NCBI GenBank assembly: GCA_964346535.1
Contig: CAYFUN010000023.1
Coordinates: 1 to 22,330 of the forward strand
Direction of reading: 5' to 3'
DNA: 22,330 nt
DNA from: Neofamilia sp964346535
GTDB taxonomy: Bacteria > Bacillota > Clostridia > Tissierellales > Peptoniphilaceae
Positions 14,230-22,247 of this stretch are shown here, in pieces (within the stretch, counting starts at the first letter, position 1; every line of letters starts with the position of its first letter). A model generated the notes under the pieces. The model worked only from the letters and a program-made list of their open reading frames with translations, was not told the DNA's origin and searched no databases. Both the position numbers and the translations under genes were made by a program.

Positions 14230-15081
14230 ATGAAAAAATTTTTGTTGGCGGCCCTAGCACTAACTTTGATCTTTGGCCTAGTTGCATGTAAGAATGAGGA
14301 CAAGAAAACAAATGAAGAAACAGATATGAAAAATACTGAAACAACTAATGAACAAACAAGTGGAGAAAAGAAAGAACTTTATGTATTTGCAGCAGCATCT
14401 CTAACAGAATCCTTAGAAGAAATTAAGGCTGCCTATGAAGAAGAAAATCCAGATGTAGAAATAATTTATACCTTTGACTCATCTGGAACTTTAAAAACTC
14501 AAATTGAAGAAGGCGCCTATGCTGACATTATTATTTCAGCTGCCCAAAAGCAAATGAACGCCTTAGACCCAGAAAAAAATCCTGAAGCCAAGGACAAGGT
14601 AATTGATTCAGCTTCTAGAATCGACCTTTTAGAAAACAAGGTCTGCCTAGTTGTGCCAAAGGGATCTGACAAGGACATTAAAACCTTTGAAGATTTAAAC
14701 ACTGACAAGGTTGAGACTATTGCCCTAGGAAATGCTGACGTTCCAGTAGGCCAATACTCTGAAGAAATTTTAAGAAACCTTGGCTCTTGGGACGCCATCC
14801 AAGGAAAAGTTACCTTTGGATCAAATGCAAAAGAAGTTACTACTTGGGTTGCTGAAGGAGTAGTTGACTGTGGTATTATTTACAAAACTGACGCCTACTC
14901 AGCTGGCCTTGACGTAGTTTATGAAGAAGACGGCAGCCACTTAGAAACACCAGTTATTTATCCAGCAGCCCTTTTACAAGGAAGCGACCATGCAGAAGAC
15001 GCTGGAAAACTTTTAGAATACTTCCAAGGACCAAAGGCCATGGAAATATTTGAATCAGTTGGCTTTAGCCCAGCAAAATAA
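14230..15081 (+). CDS. modA: Molybdate/tungstate-binding lipoprotein ModA
   Basis: The substrate-binding protein of the molybdate ABC importer, 283 residues from the ATG at 14230 (GGAG 7 nt upstream). An in-frame ATG at 14191 is rejected because it lies inside the terminator hairpin. The signal peptide ends in the lipobox LVAC with C20 as the lipidated Cys, followed by a charged linker. The ModA fold is clear: YVFAAASLTESLEEI, TFDSSGTLKTQIEEGAYADIIISA, then DVPVGQYSEEIL and WVAEGVVDCGIIYKTDA. The Ser/Thr-rich oxyanion-binding positions of the family are present. Molybdate and tungstate cannot be separated from sequence alone; the aldehyde oxidoreductase remnant downstream hints at tungstate. 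Confidence 0.9.
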   Translation: MKKFLLAALALTLIFGLVACKNEDKKTNEETDMKNTETTNEQTSGEKKELYVFAAASLTESLEEIKAAYEEENPDVEIIYTFDSSGTLKTQIEEGAYADIIISAAQKQMNALDPEKNPEAKDKVIDSASRIDLLENKVCLVVPKGSDKDIKTFEDLNTDKVETIALGNADVPVGQYSEEILRNLGSWDAIQGKVTFGSNAKEVTTWVAEGVVDCGIIYKTDAYSAGLDVVYEEDGSHLETPVIYPAALLQGSDHAEDAGKLLEYFQGPKAMEIFESVGFSPAK

Positions 15082-15103
15082 AAAAATTATTATAGGAGAA
15101 CTT

Positions 15104-15793
15104 ATGGATCTTTTTCCCCTTTACAATTCACTGAGAATAGCTATAATTTCATCTATAATAACATTTTTCCTAGGCATTTTCTTTGCCTACGAGATCAAGA
15201 AACTTCCTAGGACCCTTAAAGGGGTCCTTGATGTTTTTTTGACCCTGCCTCTAGTTTTGCCACCGACAGTAATTGGCTTTTTTATTTTAAAAACCCTGGG
15301 ACCAAATTCAGCCTTAGGAGCCTTTGTTGACAAGGCCTTTGGTCTTAGTCTCGTTATGAAATGGTATTCTGCAATTTTTGCCACAGTTTTAGTTACCTTC
15401 CCACTTATGTATAGAACTGCCAGAGGGGCCTTTGAAGCCTTTGACGAAAATTTAAAATACGCAGCCCAAACTCTAGGCAAGTCTAACACTTGGATTTTTT
15501 GGAGACTGTACTTGCCAAATTCTAAGTCTGGAATCCTAGCAGGTTTAGTTTTAGCCTTTGCTAGAGCGTTGGGAGAATATGGAGCGACTTCAATGGTTGC
15601 AGGTTATACTCCCAAGAAGACAGCTACAATTTCAACAACAGTTTATCAGCTTTGGCGAACAGGCAATGACGGTGATGCCTACCTTTGGGTTTTAATAAAT
15701 GTCTTTATTTCCCTTTTAGTTTTACTTACTATAAATATTTTAGAAAACAAAAATCAGACCAAGCTAAAAAAAGAAAGCCTTGAGGACCTATAA
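15104..15793 (+). CDS. modB: Molybdate ABC permease ModB
   Basis: A 229-residue inner-membrane permease with five to six helices, starting at 15104. AGGAG lies 6 nt before that ATG; an earlier in-frame ATG at 15050 lies inside modA. The family blocks FLTLPLVLPPTVIGFFIL and the EAA loop AQTLGKSNTWIFWRLYLPNSKSGI are present, followed by ARALGEYGATSMVAGYTP, which is typical of ModB. It forms the channel for the oxyanion delivered by ModA. The stop codon shares one base with the modC ATG. Confidence 0.92.
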   Translation: MDLFPLYNSLRIAIISSIITFFLGIFFAYEIKKLPRTLKGVLDVFLTLPLVLPPTVIGFFILKTLGPNSALGAFVDKAFGLSLVMKWYSAIFATVLVTFPLMYRTARGAFEAFDENLKYAAQTLGKSNTWIFWRLYLPNSKSGILAGLVLAFARALGEYGATSMVAGYTPKKTATISTTVYQLWRTGNDGDAYLWVLINVFISLLVLLTINILENKNQTKLKKESLEDL

Positions 15794-16842
15794 TGATAGA
15801 AGTTAAAGTAAAAAAAGATTTTGCAGGCTTTAAACTAGACGTAGACTTTAAATCGGCAAATGAAATTCTCGGCTTGCTTGGAGCATCAGGCTCAGGAAAG
15901 TCACTGACCCTAAAGTGCATAGCAGGCCTAGTGAGACCTGACTCTGGCCGCATTGTTTTAAATGGCAGGGTCTTATTTGACAGCGAAAAAAACATTAACC
16001 TAAGGCCCCAAGATAGAAAAGTCGGCTACCTCTTCCAAGACTACGCCCTTTTTCCCAATATGACTTTGATAGAAAATGTTTTAGTTGGTATTAAAGAAAA
16101 AATTTCCAAGGAAGAAAAAATTTCTCTGGCAGAAAGTATTTTAAGAGAATTTGACCTAGGAGACCACAAGGACCATTACCCTTACGAACTTTCTGGTGGG
16201 CAAAGACAAAGGGCAGCTCTGGCAAGAATTATTGTAAACAAGCCAGAAATCTTATTATTAGACGAACCCTTTTCAGCCCTAGATGACTTTTTAAGATGGC
16301 AAATAGAAATTTCTCTCAAGGAAATTATTAAAAAACACCAGTTGCCTGCAATTTTAGTTTCCCACTCTCGAGACGAAGTTTACAGACTTTGCGACAGCAT
16401 TTCTGTAATAAAAGACGGCAGGTCAGAAGAAAAAATGTCTACCCTAGACTTGTTTGCTAGGCCAAAGACTCTAGCAGCTGCCTTAATTTCTGGTTGCAAA
16501 AACTATTCTCACATAGAAAAAATTGGCGAAGACTTAGTTTACGCCAGCGACTGGGGCATAAAATTAAAAGTAAATAACTTAAAGGACCAAGATATTTTAG
16601 GCATAAGGTCTCACAGCTTGGAAATCATCACAAGCCAAGAGGAGAATTCTTTTAAAATAGAAAAGTACATGGAAATAGATGACGTCTTTGAGTCAGTTGT
16701 AATAGTAGATAGTCCAAGAAATTTTGGTAAGTTTGGAAAAATTAGAATATCTTTGGCCAAAGAAAAATGGGCAGCATTAAAGACTGAAGAAGATTTATAT
16801 GTTAAAATTAGACCAGAAAAAATAATGCTATTAAACATATAA
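15793..16842 (+). CDS. modC: Molybdate ABC transporter ATPase ModC
   Basis: A 349-residue ATPase. Residues 1-230 form the ABC domain: Walker A GASGSGKS (30-37), Q-loop FQDYALFP (81-88), signature LSGGQ (133-137), Walker B LLLDEP (154-159) and switch His in VSHSRDE. Residues ~250-349 form a C-terminal TOBE/MOP-like oxyanion-binding region (LGIRSHSLEII ... LYVKIRPEKIMLL), which in ModC allows inhibition of import by molybdate. The ATG overlaps the modB stop codon. Confidence 0.9.
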   Translation: MIEVKVKKDFAGFKLDVDFKSANEILGLLGASGSGKSLTLKCIAGLVRPDSGRIVLNGRVLFDSEKNINLRPQDRKVGYLFQDYALFPNMTLIENVLVGIKEKISKEEKISLAESILREFDLGDHKDHYPYELSGGQRQRAALARIIVNKPEILLLDEPFSALDDFLRWQIEISLKEIIKKHQLPAILVSHSRDEVYRLCDSISVIKDGRSEEKMSTLDLFARPKTLAAALISGCKNYSHIEKIGEDLVYASDWGIKLKVNNLKDQDILGIRSHSLEIITSQEENSFKIEKYMEIDDVFESVVIVDSPRNFGKFGKIRISLAKEKWAALKTEEDLYVKIRPEKIMLLNI

Positions 16843-16859
16843 AACTTTAAGGAGCGCAG

Positions 16860-18095
16860 ATGAATTATAAGGACCAACTTACTCCTGACCAAGGAGCAGC
16901 AAAACTTTTAGACTTTACCATTGATTATAAATACGAAGAAATTCAAACAGACCAGGCCTTTAAAAGGATTTTAGCTGAAGACTTGTATGCAAAAATTGAC
17001 GTACCATCCTTTGACAAGTCGCCCTTTGACGGCTATGCCCTAAGGGGAGAGGACACTATAGGCGCAAGCCAAGATAATCCTATCTCTTTTGATCTTACCG
17101 AGGAAATTCCTGCAGGATCTTTTCCAAAGAAAGAAGTCGGGAAATTTCAAGCAGCAAAAATTTTAACAGGCGGCCCTCTACCCAAGGGAGCCAATACAAC
17201 CATTAAATTTGAAAAAACAGACTTTACAGAAAATCAAGTTTTTATAAAAGAAGAACTTAAGGCTCAGACAAATATAGTTAGGCAGGGAGAAGACATAAAA
17301 AAAGGCAGCCTGCTTTTAGAAAGAGGCAGCGTCATTGACAGTCCGTCTCTAGGCCTTTTAGCCAGCCAGGGTATAGAAAAAATTCAAGTTTATAAAAAAC
17401 CTCAATTAGGATTTTTCTTAACTGGATCAGAATTAAAAGAACTAGGCCAGGACTTGGAGCCAGGAGAAATTTACGACTCTAACCACTTGACCTTCTTGTC
17501 GCTATTTGAAAACTTAGGCTTTGAAGTTAAAGACTATGGCCTAGTAGGTGATGACCTTGACGAAATTACCAGGCTTACAAAAGAAGCCAACGAGTCTTGC
17601 GACCTTTTAATTACAACAGGTGGCGCCTCAGTTGGCGACTACGACTATGGAGCCAGGGCTGTTGAAAATTTAGGCGGCCAAGTTCTCTTTACAAAAACTG
17701 CCATGAAGCCAGGCGGGTCCCTAGTTGTTTCAAAACTAAAAGACAAGGCAGTTATTAATTTGTCTGGCAATCCAGGTGCAGCTCTTCTTGGACTTTTTAG
17801 AGTTTGCCTGCCATTTTTAAAAAAGACCCTAGGGAGGAAAGAAATTTATAGCCCAGCCTTTGAAGCCCTTTTGAAAAAGCCCTTTGACAAAGAAAATCCA
17901 AGGCTTAGACTTTTAAGAGGATCTTTAGAATTCAAAGACGGCAAGGTTTATTTTGTTGAAGACTCAAACCAAGGCAATGGAATTTTATCTTCCTTTGTTG
18001 GCTGTAAAGTCTTTGGAGAAATTCCTCCTGGAGTAAACTACCTAGAAGCAGGCCAACTTATTAAAGTATATGATTTAGAAAATTTATTTAGTTAG
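16860..18095 (+). CDS. moeA: Molybdopterin molybdotransferase MoeA
   Basis: Inserts molybdate (or tungstate) into adenylylated molybdopterin, releasing AMP and giving active cofactor. The 411-residue protein has the complete MoeA layout: N-terminal domains with SFDKSPFDGYALR (50-62), EIPAGSFP (82-89) and AAKILTGGPLPKGANTTIKFE (98-118). The central MPT-binding domain has TGSELKELG (188-196), GEIYDSN (202-208), TTGGASVGDYD (252-262) and SGNPGAALLG (302-311). A C-terminal barrel domain follows (~330-411). AAGGAG lies 7 nt before the ATG, 17 nt after modC. A second MoeA-like protein is encoded later in the operon. Confidence 0.95.
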   Translation: MNYKDQLTPDQGAAKLLDFTIDYKYEEIQTDQAFKRILAEDLYAKIDVPSFDKSPFDGYALRGEDTIGASQDNPISFDLTEEIPAGSFPKKEVGKFQAAKILTGGPLPKGANTTIKFEKTDFTENQVFIKEELKAQTNIVRQGEDIKKGSLLLERGSVIDSPSLGLLASQGIEKIQVYKKPQLGFFLTGSELKELGQDLEPGEIYDSNHLTFLSLFENLGFEVKDYGLVGDDLDEITRLTKEANESCDLLITTGGASVGDYDYGARAVENLGGQVLFTKTAMKPGGSLVVSKLKDKAVINLSGNPGAALLGLFRVCLPFLKKTLGRKEIYSPAFEALLKKPFDKENPRLRLLRGSLEFKDGKVYFVEDSNQGNGILSSFVGCKVFGEIPPGVNYLEAGQLIKVYDLENLFS

Positions 18096-18109
18096 CGGTG
18101 AATTAATTA

Positions 18110-19051
18110 ATGAAAGATAGATACAAGAGAGAAATTTCCTATATGAGAATTTCCCTAACAGACAGGTGCAACTTTCGCTGTCTCTACTGCATGCCAGAAG
18201 CAGGCATAGAAAAGTGCAGCCACGACGATATAATTTCTCTAGAAGAAGTTGAAAAAATTGTAAGAGCTGCAGCGACCTTAGGCATAAAAAAAATTAGACT
18301 GACAGGTGGCGAGCCCCTAGTTAGAAAGGGAATTGTGTCTCTGTGCGAAAAAATTTCTAAAATACCAGGCATTGAAGAAATTTGTCTGACTACAAATGGA
18401 GCTTTATTTAAAGACTATGCCAAAGACCTTAAAGATGCTGGAGTATCTAGGATTAACTTTTCCCTAGACACCCTAGATCCAGAAAAATTTAAAAAGATAA
18501 GTAGAGGCGGAGACCTAAAGGAGACTTTAGCAGCAATAGATGAGGCCATCAAACTTGGCTTTAAAGTGAAAATAAACGCCGTTCTCATTGGCGGTTTTAA
18601 TATAGAAGACATTGAAAATTTAGTGGCCTATACCAAAGACCATGATATTCAAGTTCGCTTTATTGAACTTATGAAAATGGGCCAGACTATAGACTGGGAA
18701 GAAGACAAATTTGTTTCTAACAATATAGTCTTAGAAAAACTTCCAAAGCTTGAAGCAGTAAAGACAGATGGAGTGGCTAAAGTTTATAGGCTGCCAGGCT
18801 ACAAGGGAACTGTCGGCTTAATTTCTCCAATTTCATCTTGCTTCTGCCAGGATTGTAACAGAATTAGGCTAACAGCAGACGGCAAGCTCAAACCTTGTCT
18901 TCATTCCAACAGAGAGATTTCCCTAAGGGGCCTAGAAGGAGAAGACCTACTAGCTGCCTTAAAGGAAGGAATTTACGAGAAAGATAAGAGCCACCACTTA
19001 GTTGACGGGACAACTGCTACAAAAAGATTTATGAACACCATAGGAGGTTAA
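18110..19051 (+). CDS. moaA: GTP 3',8-cyclase MoaA
   Basis: A radical-SAM enzyme that, with MoaC, makes cyclic pyranopterin from GTP, the first step of molybdopterin synthesis. It has 313 residues. The radical-SAM cluster ligands are C20-x3-C24-x2-C27 (DRCNFRCLYCMPE). SAM- and GTP-contact blocks include LTGGEPLVR and the internal SLDTLDPEKF. The second 4Fe-4S cluster is bound by FCQDCNRIRLTADGKLKPCL. The C-terminal ends in the conserved GG needed for activity. The ribosome binding site is weak (GGTGA, 9 nt before the ATG). The stop codon is 2 nt before moaC, with the GG codons doubling as the moaC ribosome binding site. Confidence 0.96.
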   Translation: MKDRYKREISYMRISLTDRCNFRCLYCMPEAGIEKCSHDDIISLEEVEKIVRAAATLGIKKIRLTGGEPLVRKGIVSLCEKISKIPGIEEICLTTNGALFKDYAKDLKDAGVSRINFSLDTLDPEKFKKISRGGDLKETLAAIDEAIKLGFKVKINAVLIGGFNIEDIENLVAYTKDHDIQVRFIELMKMGQTIDWEEDKFVSNNIVLEKLPKLEAVKTDGVAKVYRLPGYKGTVGLISPISSCFCQDCNRIRLTADGKLKPCLHSNREISLRGLEGEDLLAALKEGIYEKDKSHHLVDGTTATKRFMNTIGG

Positions 19052-19053
19052 GG

Positions 19054-19539
19054 ATGGAAAAAAATCTAACCCACTTAAATGAAAAAGGCAGGGCCAAAAT
19101 GGTTGACGTGTCTGAAAAAGATAAAACTCACAGGACAGCTGTGGCCTCAGCCAAGGTTATATTAAATGAAGAAACTTATAAGTTATTAGTTAACCAGGGA
19201 ATAAAAAAGGGAGACGTATTAGCAGTTAGCCAGGTAGCTGGAATAATGGGAGCTAAAAAAACTCCAGACCTAATTCCCATGTGCCATCCAATATCTTTAA
19301 CTGGCGTAGACATAGACTTTGTCTTAGACCATGAAAAATATGAAATAGAAATTATTGCGACCACAAAGGTTGTAGGCGAAACTGGAGTTGAAATGGAAGC
19401 CTTGACTGCAGTTGCAACAGCAGCTCTAACAATTTATGACATGTGCAAGGCTGTCCAAAGGGATATTGTGATTACAGAAATACAATTATTAGAAAAATCT
19501 GGCGGCAAGTCAGGAGACTATAAAAGGGAGGACGCATGA
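19054..19539 (+). CDS. moaC: Cyclic pyranopterin monophosphate synthase MoaC
   Basis: Completes formation of cyclic pyranopterin monophosphate from the MoaA product. The 161-residue protein has the usual length and blocks: LTHLNEKGRAKMVDVSEKDKTHRTAVA at the start, MCHPISLTGVDIDF with the active-site His, and ETGVEMEALTAVATAALTIYDMCKA, ending with the KSGGKSGDY motif. GGAGG overlaps the last codons of moaA. The stop overlaps the next ATG by four bases (ATGA), so expression is tightly coupled. Confidence 0.96.
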   Translation: MEKNLTHLNEKGRAKMVDVSEKDKTHRTAVASAKVILNEETYKLLVNQGIKKGDVLAVSQVAGIMGAKKTPDLIPMCHPISLTGVDIDFVLDHEKYEIEIIATTKVVGETGVEMEALTAVATAALTIYDMCKAVQRDIVITEIQLLEKSGGKSGDYKREDA

Positions 19540-19964
19540 AAGTAGTTTCAGTTTGTATAAGTGAAAAAAAGGGGACGAGAAAACACAAGGTTCCCTACAT
19601 TGAAATAAAAAAAGACCATGGCATTGTTGGAGACGCCCACGCAGGTAACTGGCACAGGCAAATTTCTCTCCTAGGCATTGAATCTTTAGAAAAAATGAAA
19701 GCAGACCTTCCAGACTTAGACTCTGGAGACTTTGCAGAAAATATTATGACTGAGGGCCTTTGCCTTTATGAACTTCCTATTGGGACCAGATTAAAAATTG
19801 GTCAAACTGAAGTTGAAGTTACTCAAATTGGCAAAGAGTGCCACCACGGTTGTGAAATTAGAAAAATAACTGGCGACTGTGTTATGCCAAGAGAGGGAAT
19901 TTTTGCCATAGTTCTTAAAGAAGGGAAAATTTATCCAGGCGACCCAATAGAAATTTTAAAGTAG
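19536..19964 (+). CDS. MOSC-domain protein
   Basis: A stand-alone MOSC domain (142 residues), the fold shared with the C-terminus of Moco sulfurase. The conserved Cys region is TQIGKECHHGCEIRKITGDCVMP, and GIVGDAHAGNWHRQISLLG with FAENIMTEGL is the family's N-terminal part. Such proteins are thought to handle the sulfur ligand of molybdenum or tungsten cofactors, or to pass the cofactor on; the exact reaction for this small clostridial type is not known. Its place between moaC and the MoeA-like gene, with a 4-nt overlap at its start, supports a Moco-maturation role. Confidence 0.85.
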   Translation: MKVVSVCISEKKGTRKHKVPYIEIKKDHGIVGDAHAGNWHRQISLLGIESLEKMKADLPDLDSGDFAENIMTEGLCLYELPIGTRLKIGQTEVEVTQIGKECHHGCEIRKITGDCVMPREGIFAIVLKEGKIYPGDPIEILK

Positions 19965-19971
19965 GCAAGAT

Positions 19972-20949
19972 ATGATAAAGAAAATAAAAACAGAAGAGGC
20001 CATTGGCCAGCCACTACTACACGACATAACAGGAATACTAGCATCTGGCTTTAAGGGAGTTGTCTTTAAGAGAAATCACATAATTAGACCAGAAGACGTT
20101 GAAGCCCTTAAGGACCTAGGCAAGGACCATGTATATGTAGGAAACTTAGACCCAGATCAAGTCCATGAAGAAGACGCAGTTTTAGAAATTAAAGACCTAC
20201 TAAAGGGAGCGAATGTTTCTACATCTGGAGTTTCAGAGGGCAAAGTTTCTCTTATAGCCGACTGTGATGGAGTCTTAACTATAAATAGCCAAGGCCTTTA
20301 TGAGATGAATTTAATTGGCGACTATACATTAGCCACAATAAAAAACTTCTCTCAAGTAAAAAAAGGCGACAAACTTTGTGGTGCCAGAATTGTTCCTCTA
20401 TGGACTAGCAGGGACCAAGTTGATAAGGCCAAGGCACTGGCAGAAAAATATTTTCCAATTTTTCAAGTCTATCCCTATAAGCATTTAAAGGTCGGCATAA
20501 TTATAACTGGCGACGAAGTTTATACTGGCAGAATCCAAGATATGTTCGAACCAGTTTTAAGAAACAAACTTGCAAACTTCGATGCAGATATTATTGATGT
20601 AATCAAGTGTCCAGACGACTTAGAGAAAATTAAGGAGGCCTTAGACTTTTATCTTTCTAAAGACGCAGACCTAATTATTTTCACAGGGGGCATGAGTGTA
20701 GACCCAGATGACTTAACACCGACGGCTATAAAAAATTCTGGAGCCAAAATGATTATTCAAGGCCTGCCAGTTCAGCCGGGAAATATGCTTACAATTGGCG
20801 ATTTAGATGGAAAAATTTTAGTTGGAGTTCCTGGAGCATCAATGCACGCGCCTATAACTTCCTTTGACTTTGCCTTGCCAAGAATTTTTGCAAAAATTGA
20901 CCTTAAGAGAGAAGATTTTATAAAAATGGGAGAAGGAGGACTTCTTTAA
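19972..20949 (+). CDS. MoeA-like molybdopterin-binding protein
   Basis: A 325-residue protein with a MoeA/CinA-type MPT-binding domain in its C-terminal half: KVGIIITGDEVYTGRIQD (173-190), FTGGMSVDPDDLTP (237-250) and VGVPGASMHAP. The N-terminal half (IGQPLLHDITGI, FKRNHIIRPEDVEALKDLGK) replaces the usual MoeA domains I-II, so it is not a simple moeA duplicate. It probably binds molybdopterin or its adenylylated form. A division of labour with MoeA, for example molybdenum versus tungsten insertion, is inference. The ribosome binding site is poor (TAGGCAAG). Its stop overlaps the mogA start (TAATG). Confidence 0.8.
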   Translation: MIKKIKTEEAIGQPLLHDITGILASGFKGVVFKRNHIIRPEDVEALKDLGKDHVYVGNLDPDQVHEEDAVLEIKDLLKGANVSTSGVSEGKVSLIADCDGVLTINSQGLYEMNLIGDYTLATIKNFSQVKKGDKLCGARIVPLWTSRDQVDKAKALAEKYFPIFQVYPYKHLKVGIIITGDEVYTGRIQDMFEPVLRNKLANFDADIIDVIKCPDDLEKIKEALDFYLSKDADLIIFTGGMSVDPDDLTPTAIKNSGAKMIIQGLPVQPGNMLTIGDLDGKILVGVPGASMHAPITSFDFALPRIFAKIDLKREDFIKMGEGGLL

Positions 20950-21467
20950 TGACAAAAAATTTAAATGGCTACAAGGCAGCAGTTCTTACTGTATCAGATA
21001 GGTCTTATGCAGGTGTCAGAGAAGACCTTGGCGGCCCGCTTCTAAGAGAACTTTTAGAAGATCTTGGCTTTGAAGTTGTTGCCAAGGGTTTGGTTCCAGA
21101 TGAAGTGGATCGAATTAAAGATGCTTTAATTGAAATTACAGACAGAGAAGACATAGCCCTAGTTGTAACAACTGGAGGCACAGGCTTTTCAAAAAGAGAT
21201 GTAACTCCTGAAGCGACAATAGAAGTTTGCGACAGACTAGCGCCAGGCATACCTGAAATGATGAGGGCCTACTCAGCAAAGATAACTAACAGGGCCTGCC
21301 TATCAAGGGCCCAAGCAGGCCTTAGAAAGTCCAGCCTAATAATAAATTTTCCAGGCTCGCCAAAGGCCATAAAAGAAAATTTGGAGGCAATTTCTGATTC
21401 ACTAACCCACGGCTTAGACATGCTCACAGGTGGACCAGCAGATTGTGCCAATGAGACAAATAAATAA
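20949..21467 (+). CDS. mogA: Molybdopterin adenylyltransferase (MogA/MoaB family)
   Basis: Activates molybdopterin with ATP to give the adenylylated form used by MoeA. The 172-residue single MPT-binding domain contains VLTVSDRSYAGVREDLGGP, the nucleotide-binding TTGGTGFSKRDVTPEAT and the closing block NFPGSPKAIKENLEAI, all characteristic of MogA/MoaB. GGAGG lies within the end of the preceding gene, whose stop shares one base with this ATG. It is the last gene of the operon, followed by a terminator. No moaD, moaE or moeB is seen in the operon. Confidence 0.9.
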   Translation: MTKNLNGYKAAVLTVSDRSYAGVREDLGGPLLRELLEDLGFEVVAKGLVPDEVDRIKDALIEITDREDIALVVTTGGTGFSKRDVTPEATIEVCDRLAPGIPEMMRAYSAKITNRACLSRAQAGLRKSSLIINFPGSPKAIKENLEAISDSLTHGLDMLTGGPADCANETNK

Positions 21468-21477
21468 AAATTTTCAA

Positions 21478-21514
21478 GGACAAGAGACCTATAAAGTCTT
21501 TTGTTCTTTTTTTG
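21478..21514 (+). terminator. Terminator of the modABC-moe-moa-mog operon
   Basis: An 11-bp stem (21478-21488 with 21496-21506, with G-T pairs) closes the loop CTATAAA and is followed by eight T's, 10 nt past the mogA stop. Confidence 0.85.
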
Positions 21515-21548
21515 TTTTTTTATTGAAAAGGACTTTTATTTCCACTAG

Positions 21549-21554
21549 TATAAT
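21549..21554 (+). promoter_or_regulatory. Candidate -10 of the Tat/4Fe-4S gene
   Basis: A consensus TATAAT lies 30 nt before the ATG. TTGAAA (21523-21528) is a good -35 sequence but is 20 nt away, longer than usual; this may weaken the promoter or make it regulator-dependent. Confidence 0.45.
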
Positions 21555-21584
21555 ATTTATAGAATTTAATAAGAGGGGAAAAAT

Positions 21585-22237
21585 ATGTCAGAAAATAAAA
21601 AATTATTCGATAAGAAATATACGCGTAGACAATTTTTACAAATCTCTGGAAAGGGACTTGCAGGTGTAGCTGTTTCTGCTTCATTTTAAACCTAATAGGT
21701 TGCGAAGAAAAGCAAATTAAAAACGGCAAAATCTTTACCTGGGCAACACCAACAGGACTACTTGTTGTTAACAAAGACAAGTGCGTTGGCTGTCACAGGT
21801 GCGAAATGAATTGTAACCTACAAAATGACGGCAATAGGATCCAAACCTTTATTGCTAGATTAAACCTAAGAGATAATTATTACTTTGGCGAAAAGCTAAA
21901 TGATGATTACCTACATAATCCAGGAGTCATTGGAAACTTTAGATGGGAACCAGTTACTTGTAAGCAATGTGCAAATCCTTGGTGCGGCAATGCCTGCCCA
22001 GTTGATGCAATTTATGCAGACGAAAAAACTGGAACAAGATTAATTGACAAGGAAAAATGTATTGCTTGTGGCGCTTGTACAAAAGCCTGCCCATGGCATC
22101 TACCAACAATTGACCCAGAAGAAAATGTTTCAACTAAATGTATTAACTGTGGAGCCTGTGTAAGAGGCTGTATTACTGGCGCCATTGAAATGGTTAAATG
22201 GGAAGATGTAGCAACAGCCCTAGCTGAAACAAAGTAA
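21585..22237 (+). pseudogene. Tat-exported 4Fe-4S electron-transfer subunit, frameshifted
   Basis: From the ATG at 21585 (GAGGGG upstream) the frame gives MSENKKLFDKKYTRRQFLQ, with a twin-arginine motif TRRQFL (13-18) and a hydrophobic stretch, then stops at TAA (21687-21689). The frame one base back continues without a break: LNLIGC (a lipobox-like end of the signal), then four cysteine clusters to 22237, namely CVGCHRCEMNC, CKQCANPWCGNAC, CIACGACTKAC and CINCGACVRGC. One extra T in TTTT (21684-21687) would restore SFLNLIGC, so a single-base deletion is the simplest reading. Intact it would be a ~218-residue DmsB/NrfC-like ferredoxin subunit carrying up to four [4Fe-4S] clusters. An internal ATG at 21806 gives a 143-residue fragment lacking the export signal and most of the first cluster. 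Confidence 0.82.
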
Positions 22238-22247
22238 GGAGAATTTT

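Noticed and set aside
21430..21669. Plus-strand 79-codon open frame across the mogA end
   Set aside because: It runs through the terminator and promoter region and overlaps two genes in other frames; no ribosome binding site.
21681..21689. Programmed -1 frameshift in the Tat/4Fe-4S gene
   Set aside because: The sequence TCA TTT TAA does not allow good re-pairing of the P-site tRNA one base back, and no strong downstream structure is evident; a one-T deletion is simpler.
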